A stretch of 64,000 nt of DNA from contig JAOTOL010001339.1 in the NCBI GenBank assembly GCA_034440575.1, forward strand, positions 176,501 to 240,500. Direction: 5' to 3'. This DNA is from Imbricaverruca yamaguchii. Lineage: Eukaryota > Arthropoda > Thecostraca > Neoverrucidae. The notes beneath the pieces were generated by a model. That model was not told where the DNA came from. It was given only the letters and a program-made list of their open reading frames with translations, and did no database searches. Positions within the stretch are counted from its first letter, which is position 1. Every line of letters begins with the position of its first letter. The translations under genes and the position numbers were made by a program. Positions 46,384 to 58,413 of this stretch are shown here, piece after piece.

Positions 46384-47999
46384 GTTAGTCAGCCGGCGGA
46401 GACCAGCTTTGCATTTATTTTCACCCGCTGGCTTTTCGATTGTAATGCTTGTTGTTTCGCTTACTGGAAGCGTGTTTTTGTTTCGTCTCAGGGTACATGT
46501 GGACTGTTCGTGCCGAATATTTTCGTCGCATGTTCACAATTTGGGGGAATGTGATCACGATGGTCGTGATAATCGGCCAGCGAGACAAATACCCGATCTG
46601 GGAGTATGATGCGGACCAGAGAACGTAGCTTCACTGAAGGGGTAGAATACATTCACACCTTGCTGAAAACATTCATGCGAAATATGGCGATACCATATTG
46701 TCATTTCCCTTTTCCCAGAATGGAGCGTTCCAACATTAGGAATTGGAAATAAGCTAGCTCCTTGGTGACTGAGCAGCAGCCTCAACAGCTACATTCCGAC
46801 TACATTTCCTTGATATGTTCCACCGTCACCAGTAGATCGGTGACTTTGCCTACGTGCCTAATTGCCGTCGCATTCATCTAACTGTCTCCACTGGTCCAAA
46901 GCGCTGCCATGAGTTCCCCGTTGATCGGGAACTGGCCTTGAATGGGCGAAATAAGGTGAAAAGTCTACGTTATTGTTATAACATCGTTGCTACCATGCAT
47001 TTCAGACAGCTGTTATCAATGGGGTATTGTGTGAAAGTTCATGAATTTAATCAACTCAAATAGTGGCAAAGGGTAGAAAGTTTTTGAAAGTTTTGCGGGC
47101 AACCAGGGACGTAAGATTATGCAACAGAACTACATGCGTTCTCCATCACGAGGCGACATTGCGTGCGCGCGCAATTTTAATCTGGCTCACTGCATCATAC
47201 ATGAAGCCGGTGTAAGGTACCGATAGGGTGCAGAGGGAGCACAGTGGGCAACAGTGGGCACGGCAACGCAGGTCGTGGGCTAGCATGTATTGCAAGCACG
47301 AGCCAGGTCGAATCTCCGTGAATGTTGACGCATCACTCGAGTTGTTATGCTGTCGCACGCCTTCCTTCAAGCATGTATGCAGAACTAAGCTGATTCTGAA
47401 GGCCATGCATTGACCGAATGGCGCTAATAAAACAAAACAGAAATAATAGCATCATCCTTCCCCGAACTTGAACTCGAGACCAGACTCGGCTGCCACGTGT
47501 CCAGACTCGTCGGGTCGTGACATGAACGCTCCGAGCGGAAGCCGTCACCCGCCGGCTGGCGTCGACCCACGCTGACGTGGCAGCTGACGCCTCGAGCCGC
47601 GGCTGCGACGGATGTTATGCTCGGTTATCTCCGGTGCCGGGCGGCGACACCCGGCTGGCGTATGCTGTGACGTCATTGGATTGTCGCAGCCATGCACCAT
47701 GCAGCCGAGCCACACGTGGGGCGTGTCCGGACTGCGTCGACCGAGCCCCTCCCTTCGCGGTGTGCTCCGATAGGTGGTGTGGGCCAGCGACAGACCAGGC
47801 CGCTCGCCGGGTAGGCACCCTCCCCATGAGCGACTTGTCCCCTCTCGCGCGCGCTGCCCGTCCTGAGCGGAGTGGCTGGTAAGATGTGCACGCCGGAACG
47901 GCTGTCCATTACGGGTGCCAATTTCACTGATCAAACTGCCCTTTGACTGAAAACCTGTTGTTGTTTAACTGTTCTACACCCTCACCTGTCGAATCTGAA
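46384..47999. other. Intron B-C, first part
   Basis: It holds short unrecognised open frames. The GC-rich part at 47.47-47.9 kb has overlapping frames on both strands and a perfect TGACGTCA at 47668-47675. Confidence 0.5.
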
Positions 48000-48360
48000 T
48001 TGATGTCCCCTATGCGATACTATAAATAGAAAGCATCATTCAGGTTGACCTTATATCCATCATTCATCATTCAGGTTGACCCTTTAGCGATTGTATGCAT
48101 TCAAGCAGATCACCCCTTAGTCTCCTATACTGGATCGAATACTGGTAAGCCTTTTTCCATATTGTAGGACCTAGTCCACCGATAGGTATAGTGGATTTGT
48201 GCTTCACTCTTTCTAGGATGTCTATATCCCTTTCTAAGTAAGGGTTCCATGCCTGTGCATAATATTTCAAGTGGGATCGAACAGAGGCTAAGCACAGTTT
48301 TACACATGGACTAATGGTCCCCTTCATCAGTTCAGGGCTCTTCATACCAAGGATCCTCAT
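48000..48360 (-). pseudogene. LINE reverse-transcriptase fragment (C-terminal part)
   Basis: The minus-strand frame from 48360 to 48067 includes CLASVRSHLKYYAQAWNPYL, ERDIDILERVKHKST and YRRLRGDLLEC. This is the conserved pattern just C-terminal of the polymerase core in CR1/Jockey-type non-LTR retrotransposons (VRPHLEYxxQAWNPY, DIxxLExVQ, YRRLRGDL). Only about 100 residues remain, ended by a stop. The catalytic motifs are not included. Confidence 0.85.
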
Positions 48361-49060
48361 ACTAAGGGCCCTTCATACTAAGGGTCTCATACTGAGAGCA
48401 ATTCATGCTAAGGCTCTTGGACCCCACTTTCGACGATTAAGGATCCTCTCCGTCGGCGCAAAAGCCCCTCTTAGCAATCCAGAACCTCCTCTGTCAGACC
48501 GAAAGCTCTCTTTCAACAGTTTGGGGCCTGTCCATCAGGTCAGGGGCTCTTGTATGGCTTGGACATCACGCGTCGGTCAAAGGACCCTTTTTAACGGCCT
48601 AAGGTTCTCTCCGGTGATTAAGGCTCCCGTCCGTCGTTTCAGGGGTCTTCTTCGACGACCCACGTCCTATCGCGGCAAGCTGCATGCCCATTTGCAAATG
48701 TTTGAGTTGTTTGACCTCTCTATCAGGTCAGGGACCCTTTCTTCGGCTTGGTCCCCGCCGTCAGTCCAGGGGCACCTCATATTGGCTTGGGACCCTCTCC
48801 GTCAGCCTGGGGGCCCCTCCAACAACCCAGGGCACACTCCGTCAATCTAGAAGGCACTCACGTTAACACAGGAAATGGCCCTCGACGTTTTCCGGTGGGC
48901 GTTCTCCGTTGACTTGGGTCCTCTTCATCAGCCTCGACCCTTTCCGTCAGCCCGGCCCCCTTTCGTTGGTCCAGAGGCCCTTCACTTCGGACCAGGGGCC
49001 CTTGAGGGACCATCAAGGCGGTCCCCTGGAGGACTCCATCCGGCCCTCCAGGAGCGGCTG
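48361..49060. repeat. Degenerate tandem repeat, about 32-36-base unit
   Basis: About 20 loose units contain GGGGCCCTTCRTC, GTCAGCCTGGGG or CTCTCCGTCAG. It starts right at the 5' side of the LINE fragment. Confidence 0.65.
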
Positions 49061-52020
49061 CTCCATTTGCCGTCACCCCCTTGGCTACGCCACTGAAAAA
49101 AAGGAACAACAAACTAACAAAAACAACAAACTATTAATATAGCTATTTGTCTAATCTATTTTTGGACACGTGGCCGCGTCACTAGTCACACTACGTCCAC
49201 GTGGACGTAGCGCTGTGTCTAAAAAACCTGATTCACTAAGATACATCAGATATACCGAAAATCAACAACCTAACCTCCCAAACTTAGCATGGGACCTGCA
49301 ATGGAACACATTCTCCCATTACCAACCACCACATCATTTGGGAATTAGTTGGCACGATTCGTGTGGTGTACAACGACGTTTTTGAATGATTGTGCTGTAA
49401 TTTCGCAAATTATTGAATGCAGTGGCAATGTCCATTAGACACATTAGCGATATCATTTATTCTCCAGCGTAATATGTGCAATTAGAATATGAGCAGTCCG
49501 TAGTCAACTAGATGAGTAGTCAAAAAATACGCCACCATGACACTATGGCGTCAGTTTGTGAACACATCCGTCAGTAGGTACGAATCGGGATGTTGAGCAT
49601 GGGTACCTTCATGCAGTAGCCTCGTTGTATGTTTCCGTGAGAAGGAATGGAGAAAGCAGATAATTCATTTTTCAGTACGCAGGCCACTGATCGAATGCTC
49701 CAAGGCAGAGGGGAGTTACGCGATGAATCCCAAGGTTTGGTTCAGTAACAGCTTATTTCGCTATTCTTGAAGTAGATTGAGTAAGATGAAGGTTGCAGGG
49801 TCAACATAATACACATTTTATTTTCCATTCACATATCTAGTAATATGAGTTATACTAGCCCGGAACACACCCCTTGCCCGGATCCAGGAATCGTCGTTAG
49901 GAATGTATTAGGTAGCGAACAAATACATTGTTCCAGTGCGTTCCAGTGTTTGGCCGAAAGCTTTCAAGTGGAAGTGCTTCAAGACACTCAGCTGCAGAGT
50001 CCCCGGGTGATTGGATGTGAATCTGGGCCAGGAGCGTTGCTAGACCCTTTCGTCAGGCAGCTCTTGGCCTGCCAGGGGGCCACCCAGCCTCCACTGATTC
50101 CCATGCAAAATTACAATAAGTTCCGTGGGCCACAAGAGACGCTAAGAGAGTGTGCATCGCTGTCGTGTCTTTCTCCTTCTCCTGGTGACGCCCCTGGCCG
50201 GGATTCACTGCTCGAGGAAAATTATTAGGTCTGTTATATACACACGATATGATGAGGCAGATTTGATCGTGGCTGACCGGTGCCGGGAGAGGTATTTCCC
50301 AGTGCTGCACCGACACGGTCGGGTCCAGTCTGCTGGTCGGTGGGACGAATAATTCATCAGCGCGAATTCCAGGCGCAGGCCAAATAGAAAAGCAACGTAA
50401 CTAAAACGTCTGCGTGTTTGAATGCATTTAGGCTCGTGGTTCATAGCGTCGTGTTCAGAATGACGATGCTATTTCAACTCTTCTCACAATCTCTGTGCAA
50501 TCCAATAGAAAATAGACATTTAATGTTATCCCGGACGACGTTCGTGACATGGAATGGGTGATGGGGAGAACATCCGAGCGTTTCTGTCACACGAAGTGTG
50601 ACCAATGAAAGGGAAACATTGCATTGATTTGCGAAGAGGTGGCATCAAATTCATCACCTTGAAATGCAAGCGCTTACAGATTACCGACAGCTGTATTTTC
50701 CACAGCCTCTCCACTTTAGTTCACAGCCTCGCACTTCATCACTTTACCTCACAGCCTAATCACCTAAGTTACGATGGGGACACATATCGACTCCTCAAAA
50801 GTTTGGTCCAGATGATGGCCCATGAACAGCATGATCATGGCCACATATTTTAGTGGGGACGGGAGGATTAACATGTCAATTTTTCATGGAACGCTGCAGG
50901 CGCATTGCTCAAAGTTTGGGACACGTGTCCTCCAGTCCTTCTCCTTGGCATCGCCCATGTCTTAGACGTATTCCTCATCCAGACCGTACTGACACTGTTG
51001 CAGTAGCGGTACCTTATAAGTGTCCTTCATCTGTACCATACTGGCACTGTGTGGTAGTGTCCCTGCCTTATAAGCGCGCCCTCGTCCATACCGTACTGAT
51101 GCCGTGTAGCGATATCCCTGCACGAGCACTGTGGTATGACCTTCCAAACAAAACTTTAGCTATGCTTCTCCTTCCAAAAGAAAACTTGCAAAGCTATCCG
51201 GATTCACAAAGTGTGCCGAAACTCCAACGGGTAGCTTAAGACTAGTAGGAAATATTGAATCATAGCTCCTCTGGATCCACCTCCAGTCTCATTGTTCCAC
51301 GTGCAAGACGTCGGTGTAGGCATGGAGCCATCACTTAACTCACAGAACATCTCTGAAATATCTGATGCAACATTTATGGCTATTTTACATGCACGACAGC
51401 AGCCTCTCCGACTTCAAGCTACCTGGAACGCCTCATCAGGAGCCTCTTCCCATGCAGCGCATGTAATTCTGGGAAACCTAGCACCAGTCCTGCATATATT
51501 ACGATGTTACCATTCGGGTGCAGTCATCAGACAGGACAGCTGACGTTGCACTGGCGCGCTCTCGCACGCACATCGATTATATTTCTCCTTTGCCCGCTGG
51601 CCTCACCTGTCTCCCGTCTTCGTCACAAAGGAGTCGTTGCTACCAGCTTCGAGCGTCGATAAATGTTTGGGCGGAATACTCTCCCAGATACGTAATCTCG
51701 GTGTGGATGACGTCGACCGCCCATCCGATAATCGCACCACGCACCATTGCGTTTGATTGCATTGCATTGCGTTTGACATGCATTGCGTTGCGTTTGAACC
51801 AGCCCACGCTCGGCGCTAGGTCGGTCGCGGCCCATTTCCTGCCGGCCGTCTCATTTGCGGCTCGCGCTGTCTCCCTTGGGGGCGGTCCCGACGGATGGGT
51901 GGGATTTGGCGCGTAAGTAAGGCGCTCAGATGTGTGCTGTGGCGCGAAATTGACGGCCCTGTTGACGGCATACCTCCCGGCGGTAATTACCGGCTGGGAA
52001 GGCGGCCGCCGGCGGGCCGG
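49061..52020. other. Intron B-C, middle part
   Basis: It contains a perfect 20-bp palindrome at 49191-49210 and a roughly 58-base repeat in three copies at 50970-51135 (ACCGTACTGACACTG, ACCTTATAAG). Near 51740-51800 short GCATTGCGTTTGA repeats occur. No exon was found and open frames are unrecognised. Confidence 0.5.
49191..49210. repeat. Perfect 20-bp palindrome with central CACGTG
   Basis: CTACGTCCACGTGGACGTAG is exactly self-complementary and has an E-box-like CACGTG in its centre. A related ACACGTGG lies about 20 bases upstream. Confidence 0.85.
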
Positions 52021-52024
52021 GCGA

Positions 52025-52355
52025 CGGGCGGGACCGGAAGTGGCGCAGACCGGCGGCCGGGGGGACGGGAAGTGGCGCAGACCGGCGGCCGGGGGACGGG
52101 AAGTGGCGCAGACCGGCGGCCGGGGGACGGGAAGTGGCGCAGACCGGCGGCCGGGGGACGGGAAGTGGCGCAGACCGGCGGCCGGGGGACGGAAGTACGG
52201 CGCGGACCGGCGGCCGGGGGACGGGAAGTGGCGCAGACCGGCGGCGCTGGTGACGCGAAGTGGCGCAGACCGGCGGCCGGGGGACGGAAGTGGCGCAGAC
52301 CGGCGGCCGGCGGGACGGCGCGTGGCGCAGACCGGCGGCCGGCGGGACGGAAGGG
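52025..52355. repeat. Minisatellite, 31-base unit, about 10 copies
   Basis: The unit is GGCGCAGACCGGCGGCCGGG plus GGACGGGAAGT, very GC-rich and homogeneous. It abuts the next array within 30 bases. Confidence 0.93.
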
Positions 52356-52379
52356 CATGTTGGTAGGCTTTTCGACACT

Positions 52380-52970
52380 GTTGTGAATGACATGTTGGTG
52401 GGGTGTCCGACACTGCTGTGAAGGGAATGTTGGTGGGCTGTCACAGGGTGACATCGTGTGACGCTGTCCGTCACTGGTGTGAAGGGCGCGTTGGGGGCTG
52501 TCCGACACTGTTGTGAAGGGCGTGTTGGTGGGCTGTCCGACACTAGTGTGAAGGGCGTGTTGGTGGGCTGTCCGTCACTGGTGTGAAGGGCGCGTTGGGG
52601 GCTGTCCGACACTGTTGTGAAGGGCGTGTTGGTGGGCTGTCCGACACTAGTGTGAAGGGCGTGTTGGTGGGCTGTCCGACACTGTTGTGAAGGGCGTGTT
52701 GGTGGGCTGTCCGACACTAGTGTGAAGGGCGTGTTGGTGGGCTGTCCGACACTAGTGTGAAGGGCGTGTTGGTGGGCTGTCCGACACTGTTGTGAAGGGC
52801 GCGTTGGTGGGCTGTCCGACACTGTTGTGAAGGGCATGTTGAGGTCTGTCAAAGGGTGACATCGTGTCACGCTGACGACACTGTTGTGAAGGGCGCGTTG
52901 GTGGGCTGTCCGACACTGTTGTGAAGGGCGCGTTGGTGGGCTGTCCGGCACTGCTGTCAAGGGAATGTTC
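52380..52970. repeat. Minisatellite, 35-base unit, about 16 copies
   Basis: The unit is GGTGGGCTGTCCGACACTGT plus TGTGAAGGGCGTGTT. Variants with CACTAGTGTGAAG alternate in a higher-order pattern, and a GGTGACATCGTGT segment interrupts twice. An artefact frame of 344 codons spans this and the preceding array on the minus strand. Confidence 0.93.
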
Positions 52971-53471
52971 CAGAGCTCAACACTTTACCCACTCGGCCAT
53001 CCCAGCGTCTCAGAGGCGTCGTCGGTGAATGTGTATGGGTAATGGGAGGTGCTGAATCAGTGGTGCCACCGTGAATTGTTTTGATGTGGGGAAGCTGCTG
53101 ATTCAGAAGCGTCTCAGGAAAATTGTGTTGAAGCAGAGTGGAATGGGGGTGGGGTGGATTGGCGGACGCAGAACAATACCTATATTTGCATGCAACGAAA
53201 CTGGGGCAATTGGTTCATCTTATCGTGGATCTGGCATCAAATTTGGAGAAGCTTAACCTGGTGCATTCTTTGTTTTCTGTGAAGAAGACAGCACGGCCTG
53301 CTATGCTCATATAATTGGTTCTTCAAGCGGAGTAGACAACACCAGTCCAGAGTTGCACCATCCTTTCTGGAAAGTTTTTGATTCGCTGAAAAATAAATCC
53401 ATGGAAAACCGTGGTCATAATATTATCGAATACAAGTGAATAAATCAGTCAACCGAGCAGAACAACAATCG

Positions 53472-53530
<59 letters not shown>

Positions 53531-54479
53531 GAGATAACGACAACCCAAACCCAGAGCGGTCCTGTCTCGGCGAACACCTCACCCAAAGACTGTTTACATC
53601 CATGTGTAGGTCACACCTGGGAGGTACACGACCTTGTTGGGTGCAAGAAACATTGTCGGTGCATGGCGGAACTTATTCGGAACCTATATTGGGGGCCTCA
53701 CGATGCCGTTTGTGATACTTGCGCACTGGAAAGGCCCACTTGGTCTCCACGAACGACAGCGATACGCATTACACGTGTCGGTTAGTAGCAACGTTCAGTT
53801 GGCGCAACATAAAGCCGTATCGCTTACCACAAACCGACACCGGCCTGACGGCAGCCAACCTAAACGGCGTGTCTACGGGGGCCGTCGAGCTTGATTCACT
53901 AAACGGTGTGCAGTTATGGGCCGATTGCCGGTTGTGTGACGGCCTGTGTTCGCGGCCGATGCATTAGCCTGTCGCTGCGGCGAAGTAGAGGAGCCGTGCG
54001 CCTGAGTGTCCCTGTCGGTTACAATGTCGCCTCCTTTTGTACAGCTGTGCCTTCCTTAGCTTCTTCCACTGTGGTGTGATCCACGTTAGTAAACGTGCAA
54101 ATGGTCACCTGCGTAAATAAGTCCCCATAGTATTGCTAAGTGATAATGCGCTGCGATTGGCTCCGAGCCATTGATGTGAGTCAGGCCGAACAGTATCTCA
54201 TGTAGGCCTGAAACATAGCGTGCCTCTTAATAACTTTATGTTCTCTACGACGATCAAGAACAAGTTAAGATGCACGTTAAGACGAACGTTAAGATGCAAA
54301 ACGTCGCTTTTGCCGCTTTCCTACAGAACAGTTTGTGCTAGCTTGATCTGCTTCCCAGCACCTTTGCGGTGACCGACTTCAGCTGAGCTCTCGGCCGAAC
54401 ACAACGGTGTCCTTTGAATCATAATGGCCAGCCCTTCGCCCGTATTGGTGTCCTCTGAGCCTGCGATGATTCACCCGCC
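52971..54479. other. Intronic stretch with a (GA)n microsatellite at 53473-53527
   Basis: Apart from the pure GA run I see no repeat. Open frames are short and unrecognised. Confidence 0.6.
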
Positions 54480-54945
54480 TCGATCCAGGCCAACTCAGCT
54501 TCAGCCGATCCGACCCAACCCCAGCCAGCCCGAATCAGCTCCACCAGCCGGAGCCAGCCCAACAAAGCCCGAGCCAGCCCGAGCCACCCCAACCCAGCCC
54601 AGCGCAGCCCAACACAGACCGTGCTAGCCCGAGCCACACAGCCCAACCCAGCTCAACCCACCCCAACCCAGCCTTAGCCAGCCAGAGCCAGCCCGAGCCA
54701 GCCCAACACAGCCCGAGCCAGCCTGAGCCAGCCCGAGCCAGCCCGAGCCGGCCCGAGCCAGCTCGAGCCAGCCCAACCCAGCCTTAGCCAGCCAGAGCCA
54801 GCCCGAGCCAGCCCAACACAGCCCGAGCCAGCCCAACACAGCCCGAGCCAGCCCGACACAGCCCGAGCCGGCCCGAGCCAGCCCGAGCCAGCCCGAGCCC
54901 GCCCACACAGCCCGAGCCAGCCCGGTGCAGCCATCCGGCACCGGT
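54480..54945. repeat. Minisatellite, 10-base unit GCCCGAGCCA / GCCCAACACA
   Basis: About 45 units in changing order. Open minus-strand frames of 145-174 codons encode only short Gly/Ala/Leu/Trp periodic peptides. Confidence 0.92.
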
Positions 54946-55261
54946 CCACGCTGGCTCGCACACGACTGCGTCCGCCTCGGCTCAGACGCGAGCAAACAGA
55001 GCCTCGTCCGAGCCCAAACAGGCCTGTTTCGTTCCACGCATGCCGGCCAAGTTCCATAAAGGCGGCCAATGTCACCCGGAGAGGCGGCCTTGCGAGTCGA
55101 GCCAAGCTCACTCGGACGCGTTTTATTCCACCGGAGCTTTATTGTCACAACTGGAACATCAGAGAATGCTCAGCAGACCTCAGAGCTTGTGTTCTGTAGC
55201 ATCAGACCGTTGGTGCTTAGAATCATTGATGGTGCCTGTCTAGATGGCTGCATAGTATAGC

Positions 55262-55525
55262 TGCGATCTCGGCGGCCATGGTATGTCAGTATCGCTACTG
55301 TCTCGGCGGCCATGGTATGTCAGTATCGCTACTGTCTCGGCGGCCATGGTCCGCCGGTATAGTTGCGGTCTCGGCGGTCATGGTCCGCCAGTATATCTGC
55401 GGTCCCGACGGTCATGGTCCGCCAGTTTAGCTACTGCATCGGCGGCCATGGTCAGCCGGTATAGCTGCAGTCTCGGCGGCCATGGTCCGCCAGTATAACT
55501 GCGGTCTCGGCGAACATGGTTCGGC
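55262..55525. repeat. Minisatellite, 34-base unit, 7-8 copies
   Basis: The unit holds CTGCGGTCTCGGCGGCCATG and GTCCGCCAGTATAG. Confidence 0.92.
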
Positions 55526-55880
55526 AGTTGGACTACAGCTGGACCACAGTAGAGAGCGACAGTAAGAGCGACAGCGGCACAACAATGCGGTGGCATTGGG
55601 GTGCCGCCGGGCGGCCTTGGGTCCGTCTGCCGCCGCCCACGTCCCACATTGACGACAGCCGCTGACCGCTTTATGGCCGCGTGTGGCGCCCGAGTGGCGG
55701 AATTTGGCGGGACAATTTGCTCCCACGACGACGCTGAAGGCTGCGGGAGTTTTCAGCCGGCGTTATGAGTGGAAACATTCCTCGGGCATGGCTAGTTTGA
55801 AATGGCATGATACGGGCAGGGTTGATTAAATCGCACTTTAAACGGCTTCATCGTGATTCTAAGCGCTGGCTTTCTGATTG
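55526..55880. other. Intronic GC-rich stretch, nothing recognised
   Basis: Short overlapping open frames only. Confidence 0.45.
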
Positions 55881-56010
55881 CTTGCAGTCCTCAAAAAGGC
55901 ACAGGGGAGGAGCAATCCTCGTCAAAAAGTCACAGCAGAAGAGCAATCCTCGTCAAAAAGTAACAGCAGAAAAGCAATCCTAGCAAGCAGGCACAAGTGA
56001 GGAGAAATTC
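55881..56010. repeat. Tandem repeat, about 31-base unit, 4 copies
   Basis: The units share CTCGTCAAAAAGTCACAGCA followed by GAAGAGCAATC. Confidence 0.85.
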
Positions 56011-58101
56011 GTGGATGCTCAAGGATACCAATATTTGTCTTTTTGTAGTTCATTGATTGTAGCTCTAGCGCAGTGGCCTGATAATCCAAGTTCTGACGTA
56101 GTCGGTGCTATTTGAGACTGAATGGCACACGGAACGTCATGCAGCAACCTAATTATTGCAAGATGCTTCACTTTATATTGCATATGTCCATCACAAATTT
56201 AGTAGCATTCACTGTTAAACATTCATGCAATGCGTTTGCATATTTAGGCGTTGGGCCAACTGGTTCATGTATGTACATGATCCACATGATCAAATTGTTT
56301 TCTTCTGGCACCCGCTGTTTTTAACGACTGGTAAAATTTATGAATACTAAGATAAAATGTTGCCACAGTTCCGTGCTAAATTTCGGTGTTTGCCTGCCTG
56401 GGATGTATGCAAATGTGTGTGCTCCCTTGGCATCGGTAAGCGTTCATCTATAAATGGAGCCGCCAGGCTGGAAGTGCGTGTTCAATATTGTGCAGGCCTT
56501 CGCAGCTCTCTTCCACCCACTTTTGCCTGAGAAACTCGTGCTAGAGATCGAATTTGCATACTAACGTGGCTAAATACTGAGAAGATGATATACTTGCGTT
56601 CTAGGAGGTAACTTAACTCAGTGTACTGTATAAATAATCAACAGAGTACTCTGACAGAGCCTTCTTATATCCAGTTTTCCGCATTCGTGCTAAGTTACAT
56701 ATGGGCGCAATACAGCCGATGTAGTTGACGTGCCCAACAATCCCAAATACACACACGCACATACACACATACACACATGCACGCATCCATGTTAGGTATG
56801 GCTCCTGAAGAAAAAAAATGTCAGTATCTCTCTTTCAATCTCTCATGTCTTATGTACCATAGGTGTCACATGACACGTTTTTTGCAGCTTAGTATGGTGT
56901 GTTCTAATCAAAATTACCCCCTTGCAAAAGTAATTTGGCATGGAACACCTGGGGGAAGTGTACATCAAGATGAATGATGTGTATGCTTACTAAGCAACAT
57001 GTTATGTAGCTAATCATGTGTGACTGCAGGTGTTGAAATGTGACGGGATACACCCTACAAATGGTGGTTTGGCGGCTTACGATGACTTCAAATGACAATT
57101 ATGCCATTTTGCTTTGTGATATATGAAGTCTCCAATCTCTTCGCCCTTCTTCTCCACAAATGGATCGCGTGATGCGAATACCTCCAACCATTCCACTTTT
57201 GCTGCAAAAGGCTAGCATATTTCCATAAAACAGGGAAGATTTTAGAATAAAATTCAAAGGAGATAGATGTCTGGTGGTAATTTTTCAACCGAACTACCCT
57301 GTCCGGCTGAACTAGCAATGCACCAGCTGACGCCTTGTAGCTAGACTGTACCGCACAGCTTGTAGCGTTCGACTGTTAGACTGTCCCGCATATCTCGCGC
57401 TTTGTTATGTTTGGCCGCGCCGTCGTGGGCGGCATGCGATCAGCCCGACTCCAAGTTGTTTCCGTACCTGGTGTAGCCAATGCTGTGTGCGGAACAAGTG
57501 ATAAATAACCCATACGGCCTCAAAACACATCGCATTCTCCGTGGGATAATTCGCGGATTGCTCACTGCCAACAGTCGTAGTTTAGCCTAATTGGCCGGTT
57601 TTGTGTGTGTTGCAGTGTGTATAGTGCTGGGGTATCTGTTAGGCCAGACCACCCGTGGGGTCGTCACCCAGTCGCTGACCCAGAAATTAACGTCATATAC
57701 ACCATGACACATCACCTGCGTTATGAGCAAGCCCGTTTTTGTTATTAGCTCATTAATTTCCCTCAAGCACGGACGCGCTGACGTGTAAACTGTGAACATT
57801 TGCAATCACGACTTGGGTGGCTGTTTCTGTGATTTCCCCTCGGTCGTCTACCACCTAAACAGCACGTTGCAGTGAAGTTTACTCACAATTTCCACATAGT
57901 TGTGCACATTTATCAGTGTGGTGCGCGTTTGTGCTGAAAACCTTCCCTCCCGGCCATTATACCAACTATGCTGTATGACTGATGCATGCCTAAACTAGAT
58001 TCGGCCTATACTAGACAGTGCTACCACAGTTGTCACAATGCGGTGATGTCCGACTGAACATGTGTTTCCCGCACGTGACTTGTGTCCTGGTCGGTCCGCA
58101 G
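56011..58101. other. Intron B-C, last part
   Basis: AT-leaning, with an ACACAC-type simple sequence near 56748-56785. No exon was found. The sequence directly 5' of exon C (GTGTCCTGGTCGGTCCGCAG) serves as acceptor and is not part of an array. Confidence 0.55.
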
Positions 58102-58207
58102 GCAACGCGAACCCTCAGCCGTCTCGAGAGTGTCACCAACTTCACGGAGTTCGTCAAGGCGTTCAGTCAGTTCGGTCAGGAGATGGTGGAGTTCGCCCAT
58201 CTGACCG
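58102..58207 (+). CDS. CTNNAL1: Alpha-catulin, internal exon C
   Basis: This exon continues from exon B in phase 0: ATRTLSRLESVTNFTEFVK, AFSQFGQEMVEFAHLTG, ending after the first base of the final Gly codon (phase 1). It lines up without gaps with the family pattern xxRLExVxNFxEFVxxFSQFG followed by xEMVEFAHLxG, where the next exon normally starts with GDRQNDLKDE-like sequence. That next exon is not visible in the remaining 5.8 kb. The acceptor is GGTCCGCAG at 58101. The first donor is ACCG/GTAAGG at 58208. Two further copies of exon end plus donor follow, so the true 3' end of the exon may be 58207, 58240 or 58273. Confidence 0.93.
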
Positions 58208-58279
58208 GTAAGGAGATGGTGGAGTTCGCCCATCGAACCAGTAAGGAGGTGGTTGGGTTTGCACACCTGACCGGTAAGC
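58175..58279 (+). repeat. Triplicated 33-base exon end plus splice donor of exon C
   Basis: Three tandem copies of a 33-base unit encode EMVEFAHLTGK, EMVEFAHRTSK and EVVGFAHLTGK. Donors ACCG/GTAAGG, ACCA/GTAAGG and ACCG/GTAAGC lie at 58208, 58241 and 58274, exactly 33 bases apart. All three keep the frame and phase and no stop lies between them. Use of donor 2 or 3 would add 11 or 22 residues. Confidence 0.92.
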
Positions 58280-58413
58280 AGCTCACTCAGCAAGAGCGTT
58301 TGAAGAATGATACGCAGTGTTGCAGTGTTTGTCGGATACAATTCTGCAGGTGCCGTACCTATTATATTTGCTTCGTGTCTGATGTTATTTCTCTCATGTT
58401 GATGCCGTCAGCT

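Noticed and set aside
45631..46554. Continuous + frame of 307 codons as a gene on its own
   Set aside because: It joins the 74-base array with exon B and the following intron. Only 46223-46383 is supported by homology and splice sites.
51926..52960. Minus-strand frame of 344 codons
   Set aside because: Spans the 31- and 35-base arrays. The peptide is only repeat translation.
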